Shown: positions 39,229 through 49,350, counted from the first letter of the stretch. The stretch: 59,272 nucleotides of DNA from an uncultured Pseudomonas sp. (GCF_946886105.1 NZ_CAMPHV010000034.1:1-59272); one strand, 5' to 3'. Notes: generated by a model not told the origin, from the letters alone. Made by a program: numbers and translations.

Positions 39229-41130
39229 ATGTCGCACCAGTCCGAACTCATCAGCGAAGACATCCTCGCTTACCTGGCCCAGCACGAGCGCAAGGAGCTG
39301 TTGCGCTTTCTCACCTGCGGCAACGTCGACGACGGCAAGAGCACGCTGATCGGTCGTTTGCTCCACGATTCCAAGATGATCTACGAAGATCATATGGAAG
39401 CCATTACCCGTGACTCGAAGAAGTCCGGCACTACCGGTGAAGACGTCGACCTGGCGCTGCTGGTCGATGGCCTGCAGGCCGAGCGCGAGCAGGGCATCAC
39501 CATCGACGTGGCCTACCGCTACTTCAGCACCGCCAAGCGCAAGTTCATCATCGCCGACACCCCCGGCCATGAGCAGTACACCCGCAACATGGCGACCGGC
39601 GCTTCCACCTGCGATCTGGCGATCATTCTGATCGACGCCCGTTACGGCGTGCAGACCCAGACCAAGCGCCACAGTTTTATCGCCAGCCTGCTGGGCATCA
39701 AGCACATAGTCGTGGCCATCAACAAGATGGACCTGAAGGACTTCGATCAGGGCGTATTCGAGCAGATCAAGGCCGATTACCTGAAGTTCGCCGAAGGCAT
39801 CGCGCTCAAGCCGAGTTCGTTGCATTTCGTGCCGATGTCGGCGCTCAAGGGCGACAACGTGGTCAACAAGAGCGAGCGTTCGCCTTGGTACGACGGCCAG
39901 TCGCTGATGGAAATCCTCGAAACCGTGGAAGTGGCCGGCGATCGCAATTTCACCGACCTGCGCTTCCCGGTGCAGTACGTCAATCGTCCGAATCTGAACT
40001 TCCGCGGTTTCGCTGGCACCCTGGCCAGCGGCATCGTGCGCAAGGGCGACGAAGTGGTGGCCCTGCCGTCGGGCAAGGGCAGCAAGATCAAGTCCATCGT
40101 CACCTTCGAGGGCGAGTTGGAACACGCCGGCCCGGGCCAGGCCGTGACCCTGACCCTGGAAGACGAAATCGACGTGTCCCGCGGCGACATGCTGGTGCAC
40201 GCCGATAGCTGCCCGCAGATCAGCGATAGCTTCGACGCCATGCTGGTGTGGATGGCCGAAGAGCCGATGCTGCCGGGCAAGAAGTACGACATCAAGCGCG
40301 CCACCAGCTATGTGCCGGGCTCGATCGCCAGCATCGTTCATCGGGTCGATGTGAACACCCTCAAGCATGGCCCGGCGAGCAGCTTGCAGCTCAACGAAAT
40401 CGGTCAGGTGCGGGTCGCCCTGGATGCGCCCATCGCCCTCGATGGTTACGCCCATAACCGCACCACCGGTGCCTTTATCGTCATCGACCGGCTGACCAAC
40501 GGCACCGTCGGCGCCGGCATGATCATCGCCGATCCGGTCGGCGCGCAGCGTAGCGAGGGGCACCACGGCAAGCTCGCCCACGTGTCCACCGAAGAGCGTG
40601 CCGCGCGCTTCGGCCAGCAGCCGGCCACCGTGCTGTTCAGCGGTCTGTCGGGTGCCGGCAAAAGCACCCTGGCTTACGCCGTTGAGCGCAAGCTGTTCGA
40701 TATGGGTCGTGCGGTCTATGTGCTGGATGGCCAGAACCTGCGGCATGACTTGAACAAAGGTCTGCCCCAGGACCGTGCCGGGCGGACCAAGAACTGGCGT
40801 CGCGCCGCCCATGTCGCGCGTCAGTTCAACGAAGCCGGCCTGCTGACCCTGGCCGCGTTCGTCGCCCCGGATGCCGAGGGCCGCGAGCAGGCCAAGGCGT
40901 TGATCGGTGCCGAGCGTCTGCTCACCGTCTACGTCCAGGCTTCGCCACAAGTCTGCGCTGAGCGCGATCCGCAGGGTTTGTACGCCGCTGCCGGCGACAA
41001 TATCCCGGGCGAGTCCTTCCCTTATGACGTGCCGCTGGATGCCGATCTGGTGATCGACACCCACAGCGTTTCGGTGGAAGAGGGTGTCAAGCTGGTGCTG
41101 GCGCTGCTGCGCGAGCGCGGCGCGATCTAA
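39229..41130 (+). CDS. cysNC: Bifunctional sulfate adenylyltransferase GTPase / APS kinase CysNC
   Basis: The N-terminal CysN part (about residues 1-445) is the GTPase that drives ATP sulfurylase. It has GNVDDGKS at 31-38, [12 protein letters not shown] and NKMD, followed by beta-barrel domains. The C-terminal CysC part (about 450-633) is APS kinase, with Walker [10 protein letters not shown] at 472-480 and [14 protein letters not shown]. The 633-aa fusion is the normal arrangement in Pseudomonas. I start at the ATG at 39229. A strong terminator follows. Confidence 0.98.
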   Translation: MSHQSELISEDILAYLAQHERKELLRFLTCGNVDDGKSTLIGRLLHDSKMIYEDHMEAITRDSKKSGTTGEDVDLALLVDGLQAEREQGITIDVAYRYFSTAKRKFIIADTPGHEQYTRNMATGASTCDLAIILIDARYGVQTQTKRHSFIASLLGIKHIVVAINKMDLKDFDQGVFEQIKADYLKFAEGIALKPSSLHFVPMSALKGDNVVNKSERSPWYDGQSLMEILETVEVAGDRNFTDLRFPVQYVNRPNLNFRGFAGTLASGIVRKGDEVVALPSGKGSKIKSIVTFEGELEHAGPGQAVTLTLEDEIDVSRGDMLVHADSCPQISDSFDAMLVWMAEEPMLPGKKYDIKRATSYVPGSIASIVHRVDVNTLKHGPASSLQLNEIGQVRVALDAPIALDGYAHNRTTGAFIVIDRLTNGTVGAGMIIADPVGAQRSEGHHGKLAHVSTEERAARFGQQPATVLFSGLSGAGKSTLAYAVERKLFDMGRAVYVLDGQNLRHDLNKGLPQDRAGRTKNWRRAAHVARQFNEAGLLTLAAFVAPDAEGREQAKALIGAERLLTVYVQASPQVCAERDPQGLYAAAGDNIPGESFPYDVPLDADLVIDTHSVSVEEGVKLVLALLRERGAI

Positions 41131-41140
41131 GTCGCTCGCA

Positions 41141-41178
41141 CAACAAAAAGCCCCGCTGATCAGCGGGGCTTTTTGTTG
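41141..41178. terminator. Strong rho-independent terminator after cysNC
   Basis: A perfect 38-base palindrome has A5 before and T5 after a GC-rich stem (AGCCCCGCTGA / TCAGCGGGGCT). It can act in both directions and so also serve the convergent zapG gene. Confidence 0.9.
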
Positions 41179-41288
41179 TCTGTAGGTGACTGCTTGCTGC
41201 GGTCCGGCGGTCTTCGGCGTTGCTGATCGACCGGGTTGCCAGCACCTGGGTTACAGCGTGCCGGCTCGGTTCCTGCGCGAGCGGCAGA

Positions 41289-41729
41289 TCAGCGCTTGTT
41301 CTTCAGACCGTAATTTTCATCGAGCATGCCGGGCACATCGGCGCTTTTCGGCGCGTAGTCCTTAGGCATTTCATTGTTTTTCGGTGGCGTCAGGCGCTCG
41401 CGCTTTTCGCTGCCGTCTTCGGCATGCAGGGTGGCCAGCAGGCGCTGGCGGGTCAATTCGTCCAGGGCTAGACGGTTGGCGCCGTCGGACAAGTGTTCTT
41501 GCACGTCCTGATAGCTCTGCGTGAGTTTTTTCACCATGTTGGCGGTGGTGTTGAAGTGGCTGACCACTTCGCTCTGGTAGGCGTCGAAGCGTTCCTGCAT
41601 TTCGTCCAGTTGGCGCTGGGTGCGGTTGGGAGCCGCGTTGGGCGCCAGGCGGGCGATCAGAAAGCCAATGGCAATACCGGCTACCAGGGTAACGGCCGGT
41701 AGCAACCAGGCTGTGAGCGTCTGTTCCAC
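41289..41729 (-). CDS. zapG: ZapG/YhcB family inner-membrane protein (DUF1043)
   Basis: YhcB/ZapG is a cell-division and envelope-coordination factor in enterobacteria. The 146-aa product has an N-terminal helix (WLLPAVTLVAGIAIGFLIAR), a coiled coil (TQRQLDEMQERFDAYQSEVV to LTQSYQDVQEHLS) and a disordered C-terminal tail ending NYGLKNKR. This layout is diagnostic of DUF1043. In Pseudomonas the role is inferred. Confidence 0.92.
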   Translation of the reverse strand: MEQTLTAWLLPAVTLVAGIAIGFLIARLAPNAAPNRTQRQLDEMQERFDAYQSEVVSHFNTTANMVKKLTQSYQDVQEHLSDGANRLALDELTRQRLLATLHAEDGSEKRERLTPPKNNEMPKDYAPKSADVPGMLDENYGLKNKR

Positions 41730-41860
41730 GAGTCCTTCCTCTCTAAACGGCTTTGCTTTACGTTAACGGCTCGAACCTGCGCTGTATACCGCAAAGAGTA
41801 TCTAGGGCGCAGGCTGTCAGCTAGACGAGTCGATCCTCTGAGAGGTCACGGAGTTCCCTG

Positions 41861-42490
41861 TTGCTCACCCGCGAAACCCCAGTATTTATCGAAGGCCCCT
41901 GCGGGCCTCTGCAAGCCCTGTCGCTCGATGTGCCCGAGGCGCGCGGCATTGCACTGATTTGCCACCCTAATCCGGTGCAGGGCGGCACCATGCTCAACAA
42001 GGTCGTCTCGACCTTGCAGCGCACCGCGCGCGACGCCGGCCTGGCCACCTTGCGTTTCAATTACCGCGGTGTCGGCGGCAGCGCCGGCAGCCATGATATG
42101 GCCAGCGGCGAGGTTGACGATGCCGAGGCCGTGGCGCATTGGCTGCGCGCGCATTACCCACAATTGCCATTGACCCTGCTCGGTTTCTCCTTCGGCGGCT
42201 TCGTCGCCGCCAGCCTCGGCGGCCGTCTGGAAAGCCAGGGAATAGAGCCGTCGCAACTGATCATGGTGGCGCCGGCGGTGCAGCGCTTGACTGCGGAAAA
42301 CCCACCGGCGCAACGTTGCCCGCTGGTGGTGATCCAGCCCGAGGACGACGAAGTGATTGATCCGCAGGCGGTTTATGCCTGGTCCGCCGGCCTGGGACGT
42401 GCCCATGAGCTGCTGAAAGTGGCAGAATGCGGACACTTTTTTCACGGCAGGCTCACTGATCTCAAGGATCTGCTGCTGCCGCGTCTCTGA
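41861..42490 (+). CDS. Alpha/beta hydrolase (dienelactone-hydrolase-like, YsdC type)
   Basis: This 209-aa hydrolase begins at TTG 41861 (GGAG nine bases upstream) with MLTRETPVFIEGPCGPLQAL. It shows HPNPVQGGTMLNKVVSTLQR near the oxyanion region and the nucleophile elbow GFSFGGFVA with S110. A late aspartate (QPEDDEVID) and C-terminal GCGHFFHG-like ECGHFFHGRL supply the acid and histidine. A triad is therefore present. The substrate is unknown. The gene is 22 bases upstream of trpS and probably co-transcribed. Confidence 0.88.
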   Translation: MLTRETPVFIEGPCGPLQALSLDVPEARGIALICHPNPVQGGTMLNKVVSTLQRTARDAGLATLRFNYRGVGGSAGSHDMASGEVDDAEAVAHWLRAHYPQLPLTLLGFSFGGFVAASLGGRLESQGIEPSQLIMVAPAVQRLTAENPPAQRCPLVVIQPEDDEVIDPQAVYAWSAGLGRAHELLKVAECGHFFHGRLTDLKDLLLPRL

Positions 42491-42512
42491 TTCCGTCTAA
42501 CAAGCGAACGCC

Positions 42513-43874
42513 ATGACCACTCGTATCCTTACCGGCATCACCACCACCGGCACCCCGCACCTCGGCAACTACGCGGGCGCGATTCGCCCCGCTATCGTCG
42601 CCAGTCGCGCGGCCGATGCGGATTCGTTCTACTTCCTCGCCGACTACCATGCGCTGATCAAGTGCGACGAGCCGGCGCGCATCCAGCGTTCGCGCCTGGA
42701 AATTGCCGCCACTTGGCTGGCCTGCGGTCTGGATGTGAACAAGGCGACCTTCTATCGCCAGTCGGATATCCCGGAGATCCCCGAGCTGTGCTGGTTGCTC
42801 ACCTGCGTCGCCGGCAAGGGCCTGCTCAATCGCGCCCATGCCTACAAGGCGTCGGTGGACAAGAATATCGAGCAGGGCGAAGACCCCGATGCGGGCATCA
42901 CCATGGGCCTGTTCAGCTACCCGGTGCTGATGGCCGCGGATATCCTGATGTTCAACGCGCACAAGGTGCCGGTCGGCCGCGATCAGATCCAGCACGTGGA
43001 AATGGCTCGCGATATCGCCCAGCGCTTCAACCACCTGTTCGGCCAGGGCAAAGAGCTGTTCGTCCTGCCGGAAGCGGTGATCGAAGAAGACGTCGCGACC
43101 CTGCCGGGCCTCGACGGGCGCAAGATGAGCAAGAGCTACGACAACACCATCCCGCTGTTCGGCAGCAGCAAGCAGCTCAAGGACGCCGTGGCGCGTATCG
43201 TCACCGACTCCAAGTTGCCCGGCGAGCCGAAAGACCCCGACAACTCGCACCTGTTTACCCTCTACCAGGCATTCGCCGCGCCGACCCAGCAGGCGGATTT
43301 CCGCGCCGAGCTGATCGCCGGGCTGGCCTGGGGCGAAGCCAAACAGCGCCTGTGCCAGTTGCTCGAAGCCGAATTGGGCGAGGCGCGTGAGCGTTATCAC
43401 GCCCTGATCGAAAAGCCGGGCGACCTGGAAGACATACTGCTGGACGGCGCCGCCAAGGCGCGCAAGATCGCCACGCCGTTTCTCGGCGAGTTGCGTGAAG
43501 CCGTGGGGCTGCGCTCGTTCCGCAGTCAGGCGTCGGGTAGTGCAGGGGGTAAGAAGAAAGCGGCCAAGAGCGCGCGCTTCGTCAGCTTCCGCGAGCAGGA
43601 TGGCAGCTTCCGCTTCCGTTTCCTCGCCGCCGATGGCGAACAACTGCTGCTGTCGCGCCCCTTCAGCGATCCCAAGGCGGCCGGCAGCATCAGCCAGCGG
43701 CTGATCGCCAACGGCGCCGATGCTTTGGAGTTGCGTGCCGACGAGGGCGAGCAGTTCACCCTGTGGCTGGATGGCGAATGCCTGGCCGATAGCCCGGCCT
43801 ATGCCGAGCCGGAGGAGCTGGAAGCCGCCATGCTGCGCCTGCGCGAGGCCATTGCGGAATTAGCGGCTGCCTAG
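42513..43874 (+). CDS. trpS: Tryptophanyl-tRNA synthetase, long form with C-terminal extension
   Basis: TrpS charges tRNA(Trp) with tryptophan. The class I motifs are HLGN at residues 16-19 and KMSKS at 204-208. The catalytic part ends near residue 340. An extra ~110-residue C-terminal part follows a Lys/Ser linker ([14 protein letters not shown]) and reads like a small beta-alpha domain with [20 protein letters not shown]. The family norm without it is about 330-340 aa, and the extension is common in Pseudomonas. Its role is unknown. Confidence 0.97.
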   Translation: MTTRILTGITTTGTPHLGNYAGAIRPAIVASRAADADSFYFLADYHALIKCDEPARIQRSRLEIAATWLACGLDVNKATFYRQSDIPEIPELCWLLTCVAGKGLLNRAHAYKASVDKNIEQGEDPDAGITMGLFSYPVLMAADILMFNAHKVPVGRDQIQHVEMARDIAQRFNHLFGQGKELFVLPEAVIEEDVATLPGLDGRKMSKSYDNTIPLFGSSKQLKDAVARIVTDSKLPGEPKDPDNSHLFTLYQAFAAPTQQADFRAELIAGLAWGEAKQRLCQLLEAELGEARERYHALIEKPGDLEDILLDGAAKARKIATPFLGELREAVGLRSFRSQASGSAGGKKKAAKSARFVSFREQDGSFRFRFLAADGEQLLLSRPFSDPKAAGSISQRLIANGADALELRADEGEQFTLWLDGECLADSPAYAEPEELEAAMLRLREAIAELAAA

Positions 43875-43881
43875 GCCGTAG

Positions 43882-43908
43882 GTTGGGCTGAGTTAGGCGA
43901 AGCCCAAC
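43882..43908. repeat. Short palindromic repeat GTTGGGCT..AGCCCAAC (copy 2)
   Basis: GTTGGGCT (43882-43889) and AGCCCAAC (43901-43908) repeat the arms of the element at 15570-15596, with a similar loop. It lies seven bases after the trpS stop. Confidence 0.7.
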
Positions 43909-44044
43909 GCAGTTGCTGCAATCTGAGCTGCGCTGCGCTGCGCGCCAACGTACCGGCTTCTCCTGCCGTGCGTAGCGGTGATTGCCAATCCGCGGGGCCG
44001 TCGCTAAAGTGACGCCCCCGTTTTACTGGCCCGGCTCGATCATC

Positions 44045-45139
44045 ATGACTCCACTAGAACGCTACCAAGCCGATCTCAAGCGCCCCGACTTCTTCCACGA
44101 TGCGGCCCAGGAAACGGCGGTGCGCCATTTGCAGCGCCTGTACGACGATCTGGTGGCAAGCGAGGGCGATCGTCCCGGGCTGTTCGGCAAGCTGTTCGCC
44201 AGGAAACCCCAAGGGCCGGTCAAAGGCCTGTATTTCTGGGGCGGCGTCGGCCGCGGTAAGACGTATCTGGTCGATACCTTCTTCGACGCGCTGCCGTTCG
44301 AGCGCAAGATGCGCACGCACTTTCACCGCTTTATGAAGCGCGTGCACGAAGAAATGCGCACCCTCAAGGGCGAGAAGAACCCGCTGACCGTCATCGGCAA
44401 GCGTTTCGCCGACGAGGCCCGGGTGATCTGCTTCGATGAGTTCTTCGTCTCCGATATCACCGATGCGATGATCCTTGCGACCCTATTGGACGAGCTGTTC
44501 AAGAACGGCGTGAGCCTGGTCGCAACTTCCAATATCGTGCCCGACGGCTTGTATCGCGACGGCTTGCAGCGCGCGCGCTTCCTGCCGGCGATCGCCTTGC
44601 TCAAGGAGCACACCGATATCGTCAATGTCGATAGCGGCATCGACTACCGGTTGCGCGCGCTGGAGCAGGCCGAGCTGTTCCACTGGCCGCTGGATGCCGA
44701 GGCGGAGGAAAGCCTGCAGCGCAGTTTCAGCAGCTTGCTGCCCGAGCACTGCACGGTGCAGGAGAACGAGCCACTGATGATCGAGAACCGCGCCATAGTT
44801 GCGCGTAAGGTCGGCGACGACGTGGCCTGGTTCGATTTCCGTGAGCTGTGCGACGGCCCGCGCAGCCAGAACGACTACATCGAGCTGGGCAAGATCTTCC
44901 ACGCGGTGTTGCTGGCCAACGTCGAGCAGATGGGCGTGGCCAAGGAAGACATGGCGCGGCGCTTCATCAACCTGGTCGACGAGTTCTACGACCGCAACGT
45001 CAAGCTGATCATCTCCGCCGAGGTCGAGCTCAAGGACCTCTACAGCGGCGGTCGCTTGAACTTCGAGTTCCAGCGCACCCTCAGCCGCCTGCTGGAAATG
45101 CAGTCCCACGAGTTCCTTTCGCGCCCGCATAAGCCTTAA
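44045..45139 (+). CDS. zapE: Cell-division AAA+ ATPase ZapE
   Basis: ZapE (AFG1-like) is an ATPase that affects Z-ring stability under stress. The start MTPLERYQADLKRPDFFHDA at 44045 is family-like; the longer open frame begins in the spacer. The 364-aa product has Walker A GGVGRGKT (66-73), Walker B VICFDEFFVSDITDAM and the arginine-rich LVATSNIVPDGLYRDGLQR. Length and motifs are normal. Confidence 0.95.
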   Translation: MTPLERYQADLKRPDFFHDAAQETAVRHLQRLYDDLVASEGDRPGLFGKLFARKPQGPVKGLYFWGGVGRGKTYLVDTFFDALPFERKMRTHFHRFMKRVHEEMRTLKGEKNPLTVIGKRFADEARVICFDEFFVSDITDAMILATLLDELFKNGVSLVATSNIVPDGLYRDGLQRARFLPAIALLKEHTDIVNVDSGIDYRLRALEQAELFHWPLDAEAEESLQRSFSSLLPEHCTVQENEPLMIENRAIVARKVGDDVAWFDFRELCDGPRSQNDYIELGKIFHAVLLANVEQMGVAKEDMARRFINLVDEFYDRNVKLIISAEVELKDLYSGGRLNFEFQRTLSRLLEMQSHEFLSRPHKP

Positions 45140-45158
45140 AAAGCCGCTTCAAGCGGCA
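45140..45158 (-). terminator. Terminator downstream of the AraC-family gene
   Basis: On the minus strand GCCGCTTGAAGCGGC is followed by TTTTTAA, just past the regulator stop. It lies between convergent zapE and the regulator and acts best in the minus direction. Confidence 0.65.
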
Positions 45159-45160
45159 AG

Positions 45161-46153
45161 TTAGGCCGGGCCGTCCTTGTGTTGGAACTGCCGGCGGTAT
45201 TGATTGGGCGACAGCTCGGTGTGCTGGCGAAACAGGCGGGCGAAGAAGCTGGCGTCGTCGTAGCCCACTTCGTAACTGATGGTCTTGATGCTTTTGCGGG
45301 TGGCGCTGAGCATGCCCTTGGCGGTTTCGATGCGCAGGCGTTGCAGGTAGTGCAGCGGCTTGTCGCCGGTGGCCGCCTGGAAACGGCGCATAAAGTTGCG
45401 AATGCTCATGCTGTGTTCGCGGGCGACGTCTTCGAAGCGGAATTTATCGGCGAAGTGATCCTCCAGCCATTGCTGGATCTGCAGCACGGTCATGTCGTGA
45501 TGCAGCTTCTGGCCGCCGAAGCCGATGCGTCCCGGCGCGTAGTTGCGCTGCACCTCGTAGAGAATGTCGCGGGCCACGCCCTGGGCCACACCGGCGCCAC
45601 AGAAGCGCTCGATCAGGTAGATATACAGATCGCAGGCCGAGGTGACGCCGCCGGCACAGTAGAGGTTGTCGGCATCCGATAGGTGCTTTTCCTGATTGAG
45701 CAGCACCTTGGGGAAGCGTTCGGCGAACTCATTGAAAAAGCGCCAGTAAGTGGTCGCTTCCTTGCCGTCGAGCAGCCCAGCCTCGGCCATCCAGAACACG
45801 CCGGTGGCTTCGCCGCATATCGCGCTGCCGTTGGCGTGGCTGTTTTTCAGCCAGCTGAGCACCTGGGGGTGGCGCTGGCTGAGGGCGTCGAAGTCGTCCC
45901 AGAACGCCGGCAGGATGATCACGTCGGCGACATCCAGCGGGCCGTCCACCGGCGCTCGTACACCGCTGAAGCTACGTACCGGCTGGCCGTCCGGGCTGAC
46001 CAGATTGATCTCGAAGGCCGGCGCCAGACCGATGCCCTGCTGTTTGCCGTAACGCAGGCTGGCCATATGGAAGAAATCCTTGGCCTGCATCAGGGTGGAG
46101 GCGAATACGCCGTCAGTGGCCAGAATGCTTACCCGCTTGAGAGGTGTCGTCAT
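45161..46153 (-). CDS. AraC-family regulator with N-terminal DJ-1/PfpI domain
   Basis: This 330-aa protein has a class I glutamine-amidotransferase-like (DJ-1/PfpI, FtrA-like) sensor domain (about residues 5-190). It includes GSAICGEATGVFWMAEAGLL with a possible nucleophile-position cysteine. A C-terminal AraC DNA-binding domain follows (about 215-325, YLQRLRIETAKGMLSATRKS and VGYDDASFFARLFRQHTELS). I start at ATG 46153, seven bases after AAGAAG. It is divergent from the acyl-CoA dehydrogenase gene, which suggests but does not prove that it controls that gene. Effector unknown. Confidence 0.9.
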   Translation of the reverse strand: MTTPLKRVSILATDGVFASTLMQAKDFFHMASLRYGKQQGIGLAPAFEINLVSPDGQPVRSFSGVRAPVDGPLDVADVIILPAFWDDFDALSQRHPQVLSWLKNSHANGSAICGEATGVFWMAEAGLLDGKEATTYWRFFNEFAERFPKVLLNQEKHLSDADNLYCAGGVTSACDLYIYLIERFCGAGVAQGVARDILYEVQRNYAPGRIGFGGQKLHHDMTVLQIQQWLEDHFADKFRFEDVAREHSMSIRNFMRRFQAATGDKPLHYLQRLRIETAKGMLSATRKSIKTISYEVGYDDASFFARLFRQHTELSPNQYRRQFQHKDGPA

Positions 46154-46287
46154 CGTCATTCTTCTTGCGAAAGCTCGGAGCTGAGGGCACATGGAGGTGG
46201 TGTTGGTGACGCGCCTGGCCCTTCGAGGTGGGAAAGCGGTCAAGATGCGGCTGGATCGTCTTATTTTTTGGCGCTTGTGTCCAGTGC

Positions 46288-46307
46288 AACCAAGCGATTG
46301 CTTGGTT
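46288..46307. promoter_or_regulatory. Palindromic operator between the regulator and acyl-CoA dehydrogenase genes
   Basis: AACCAAGC (46288-46295), spacer GATT and GCTTGGTT (46300-46307) form a perfect 8-base inverted repeat, 38 bases before the dehydrogenase start. Its symmetry is that of a TetR-type or similar dimer operator. AraC regulators normally bind direct repeats, so a third regulator may act here. Confidence 0.6.
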
Positions 46308-46344
46308 AGAGTCGTTTCTTCGAATTTATTCGCCAGGTGCCAGC

Positions 46345-47481
46345 ATGATCCCCAGAACGTTGTTCAGCTCCGAACACGAACTCTTTCGCGACAGTGTGCG
46401 TAAGTTTCTCGAGCAAGAGGCGGTGCCATTCCATCAGCAGTGGGAAAAGGACGGTCATATCGATCGCGCTTTATGGAACAAGGCCGGCGAGGCGGGCATG
46501 CTCTGCTCGCATATTCCCGAAGAGTACGGCGGCATGGCCGCTGACTTTCTCTACAGCGCCGTGGTGATCGAAGAAGTCGGGCGTTTGGGGCTGACCGGCA
46601 TCGGCTTCTCCCTGCATTCGGACATAGTTGCGCCTTATATCCTGCATTACGGTTCCGAAACGCTGAAGCACAAGTACCTGCCGAAGCTGGTCTCCGGCGA
46701 GATGGTCACCGCGATCGCCATGACCGAGCCGGGTGCGGGTTCCGACCTGCAGGGGGTGAAAACCACCGCGGTGCTGGACGGCGATGAATATGTAATCAAT
46801 GGCTCCAAGACCTTTATCACCAATGGCTATCTGGCCGACCTGGTGATAGTGGTGGCGAAGACCGATCCCAAGGCTGGCGCCAAGGGCACCAGTCTGTTTC
46901 TGGTGGAGGCCGATTCGCCGGGCTTCAGCAAGGGCAAGCGCCTGGAAAAGGTCGGCATGAAAGCTCAGGACACCTCCGAGCTGTTCTTTCAGGATGTACG
47001 GGTGCCCAAGGAGAACCTGCTCGGTCAGGCCGGTATGGGCTTCGCCTATCTGATGCAGGAATTGCCCCAGGAGCGTCTGACCGTTGGCGTCGGCGCGCTG
47101 GCTTCGGCCGAGGCGGCGCTGAAGTGGACGTTGGATTACACCCGCGAGCGCAAAGCGTTCGGCAAAGCCATTGCGGACTTTCAGAACACCCGCTTCAAGC
47201 TGGCAGAGATGGCGACCGAGATCCAGGTCGGTCGGGTGTTCGTCGACCGCTGCCTGGAGCTGCACCTGCAAGGCAAGCTGGATGTGCCGACCGCGGCCAT
47301 GCTCAAGTACTGGGGCACCGATCTGCAATGCAAGGTGCTCGACGAGTGCGTGCAGCTGCACGGCGGTTACGGTTTCATGTGGGAGTATCCGGTGGCGCGC
47401 GCCTGGGCCGATGCCCGGGTGCAGCGTATCTACGCTGGCACCAATGAAATCATGAAGGAAATCATCGCCCGCTCGCTGTAA
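46345..47481 (+). CDS. Acyl-CoA dehydrogenase
   Basis: This 378-aa flavoenzyme oxidises an acyl-CoA to the 2-enoyl-CoA. The start [20 protein letters not shown] at 46345 is family-like. Visible motifs are [19 protein letters not shown] (flavin and substrate region), [40 protein letters not shown] and the C-terminal [14 protein letters not shown], typical of long-chain or isovaleryl-type members. Chain-length preference cannot be read. It is followed 79 bases later by nfi. Confidence 0.93.
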   Translation: MIPRTLFSSEHELFRDSVRKFLEQEAVPFHQQWEKDGHIDRALWNKAGEAGMLCSHIPEEYGGMAADFLYSAVVIEEVGRLGLTGIGFSLHSDIVAPYILHYGSETLKHKYLPKLVSGEMVTAIAMTEPGAGSDLQGVKTTAVLDGDEYVINGSKTFITNGYLADLVIVVAKTDPKAGAKGTSLFLVEADSPGFSKGKRLEKVGMKAQDTSELFFQDVRVPKENLLGQAGMGFAYLMQELPQERLTVGVGALASAEAALKWTLDYTRERKAFGKAIADFQNTRFKLAEMATEIQVGRVFVDRCLELHLQGKLDVPTAAMLKYWGTDLQCKVLDECVQLHGGYGFMWEYPVARAWADARVQRIYAGTNEIMKEIIARSL

Positions 47482-47560
47482 TTGTCGAGGGCGTTGCTGT
47501 TCGGGCGGCGAACTTGCGCATCGCCATGGCGCTCCAACAGGCAAATGTCTGGAGGGCGCC

Positions 47561-48274
47561 ATGATGTCTTTGAATGAACTCGCCGCGGAACTCTTCGCCG
47601 ACTGGGACGGCAGCGTAGCCGCTGCCCGGGCCCTGCAGGCGCGCCTGGCCGAACAGGTGCGGCTGGAAGACGACTATCCGCCGCTGCAGCGCTTCGCCGG
47701 CGTGGATGTCGGCTTCGAGGAGGGCGGTTCGATCACCCGGGCCGCGGCGGTTCTGCTCGATGCGCTGACCCTCGAACCGCTGGCCGAGTGCGTGGCGCGT
47801 ATCCCCACGCGCATGCCTTATGTGCCGGGCCTGCTGTCGTTTCGCGAATTGCCGGCCTTGTTGCAGGCCTTGGCCGGGTTGCCCTGCGAGCCCGATCTGG
47901 TGTTCGTCGACGGGCACGGTATCGCCCATCCGCGGGGGCTGGGCATTGCCGCGCATCTCGGGGTGATGAGCGGTCTGCCAAGCATCGGCGTGGCCAAGAA
48001 AATTCTTACCGGCAGTCATGCTCCGCTACAGGAACAGCGCGGGGCACGGGTGCCTTTGCTGGATCGGCACGGCAGGACAATCGGCTGGGTGCTGCGCAGC
48101 AAGCACGGCGTGCGGCCGTTGATCGTGTCGCCGGGCCATCGCGTGAGCCTTGAACGTGCGCCGGAGTTGGTGATGGCCTGTGTGCGCCATCACCGCCTGC
48201 CTGAGCCGACCCGGCTGGCTGACCGCTTGGCATCGCGACGCGATGCCGATGGCGGGCAGCGATCGCTGCTTTAA
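47561..48274 (+). CDS. nfi: Endonuclease V
   Basis: Endonuclease V cleaves one base 3' of deoxyinosine and other deaminated bases to start repair. The 237-aa protein keeps the catalytic carboxylates D49 (FAGVDVGF), E96 ([14 protein letters not shown]) and D117 ([16 protein letters not shown]), plus [16 protein letters not shown] and LLRSKHG-like [17 protein letters not shown]. Length is typical. Its stop codon interlocks with that of the convergent reductase gene. From memory this gene is absent from the matching PAO1 position. Confidence 0.94.
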   Translation: MMSLNELAAELFADWDGSVAAARALQARLAEQVRLEDDYPPLQRFAGVDVGFEEGGSITRAAAVLLDALTLEPLAECVARIPTRMPYVPGLLSFRELPALLQALAGLPCEPDLVFVDGHGIAHPRGLGIAAHLGVMSGLPSIGVAKKILTGSHAPLQEQRGARVPLLDRHGRTIGWVLRSKHGVRPLIVSPGHRVSLERAPELVMACVRHHRLPEPTRLADRLASRRDADGGQRSLL

Positions 48275-49308
48275 GGTGCTGGGTTGGGTTGTTGAGTGTG
48301 AATGGCCTCGATCCCGGCCAGGACTTCATCGGAGAGTCGCAGCTGCGCGCTGGCCAGGTTGCTGTCCAGCTGTTCGAGGGTGGTGGCGCCGATGATATTG
48401 CTGGTCACGAAAGGCTGCGCGGTGACGAATGCCAGAGCCATTTGCGCCGGGTCGAGGCCGTGCTCGCGGGCCAGGACCACATAGCGCGAGCAGGCCGCTT
48501 CGGCTTGCGGGTTGGTATAACGGGCGAAGCGGCTGAACAGACTGATGCGGGCATTGGCCGGGCGCGCGCCACCCTCGTATTTGCCCGATAGCATGCCGAA
48601 CGCCAGGGGAGAGTAGGCAAGCAGGCCGCAGTCTTCGCGGATTGCGATTTCCGCCAGACCCACCTCGAAGGTGCGGTTGAGCAGGTTATAGGGGTTCTGA
48701 ATCGACACGGCGCGCGACCAGTTGCGTTGCTCGGCCAATTGCAGGAATTTCAGGGTGCCCCAGGGCGTTTCGTTGGACAGACCGATATGACGGATCTTGC
48801 CGGCCTTGACCTGCTCGTCGAGCACTTCCAAGGTTTCTTCCAGTGGCGTGAAGTCGCTGTCGCGGTGTTTGTAGCCGAGTTGGCCGAAGAAGTTGGTCGG
48901 CCGTTCCGGCCAGTGCAGTTGATACAGGTCGATCCAGTCGGTGCGCAGGCGCTTGAGGCTGGCGTCCAATGCGGCGGTGATGTGCGCGCGGTTGTGCTTG
49001 AGTTGACCGCCGCGGATGTAGTCGATGCCGTTGCCCGGTCCGGCGACCTTGCTCGCCAGCACCCAGTCGGTCCGGTCGCCGTGCTTGGCGAAGTAATCGC
49101 CGATGATTTGCTCGGTGGTGCTGTAGGTCTCGGCGCGCGGCGGCACCGGGTACATTTCGGCGGTGTCGATAAAGTTCACCCCCGCGGCCTTACTGCGTTC
49201 GATCTGTGCGAAGGCGTCGTCGGCGCTGTTTTGTTCACCCCAGGTCATGCTGCCGAGGCACAGGGCGCTGACCCGCAAATCCGTTCGGCCTAGTTGGCGA
49301 TAATCCAT
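48271..49308 (-). CDS. Aldo/keto reductase (Tas-like)
   Basis: This 345-aa NADP(H)-dependent oxidoreductase resembles E. coli Tas. The start [20 protein letters not shown] at 49308 is the family N-terminus. The AKR catalytic set is visible: [10 protein letters not shown] (Asp and Tyr) and [12 protein letters not shown] (Lys), with the helix [12 protein letters not shown] and the coenzyme stretch [16 protein letters not shown]. Substrate unknown. Its TAA shares TTAA with the nfi stop (48271-48274), so the genes overlap tail to tail. Confidence 0.93.
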   Translation of the reverse strand: MDYRQLGRTDLRVSALCLGSMTWGEQNSADDAFAQIERSKAAGVNFIDTAEMYPVPPRAETYSTTEQIIGDYFAKHGDRTDWVLASKVAGPGNGIDYIRGGQLKHNRAHITAALDASLKRLRTDWIDLYQLHWPERPTNFFGQLGYKHRDSDFTPLEETLEVLDEQVKAGKIRHIGLSNETPWGTLKFLQLAEQRNWSRAVSIQNPYNLLNRTFEVGLAEIAIREDCGLLAYSPLAFGMLSGKYEGGARPANARISLFSRFARYTNPQAEAACSRYVVLAREHGLDPAQMALAFVTAQPFVTSNIIGATTLEQLDSNLASAQLRLSDEVLAGIEAIHTQQPNPAP

Positions 49309-49333
49309 TTGGCGTTCCTCCGGCAAAACGACC

Positions 49334-49350
49334 ATACAATCAGGTTGTAT
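49334..49350 (-). promoter_or_regulatory. Candidate operator upstream of the aldo/keto reductase gene
   Basis: ATACAA (49334-49339) and TTGTAT (49345-49350) form an inverted repeat with a 5-base spacer, 26 bases before the start. A second pair, GCAAT..ATTGC, lies at about 49360-49375. The stretch is AT-rich for this genome. No regulator is assigned. Confidence 0.4.

Noticed and set aside
39169..41064. 631-aa minus-strand frame opposite cysNC
   Set aside because: Antisense shadow created by codon bias; no motif or ribosome site.
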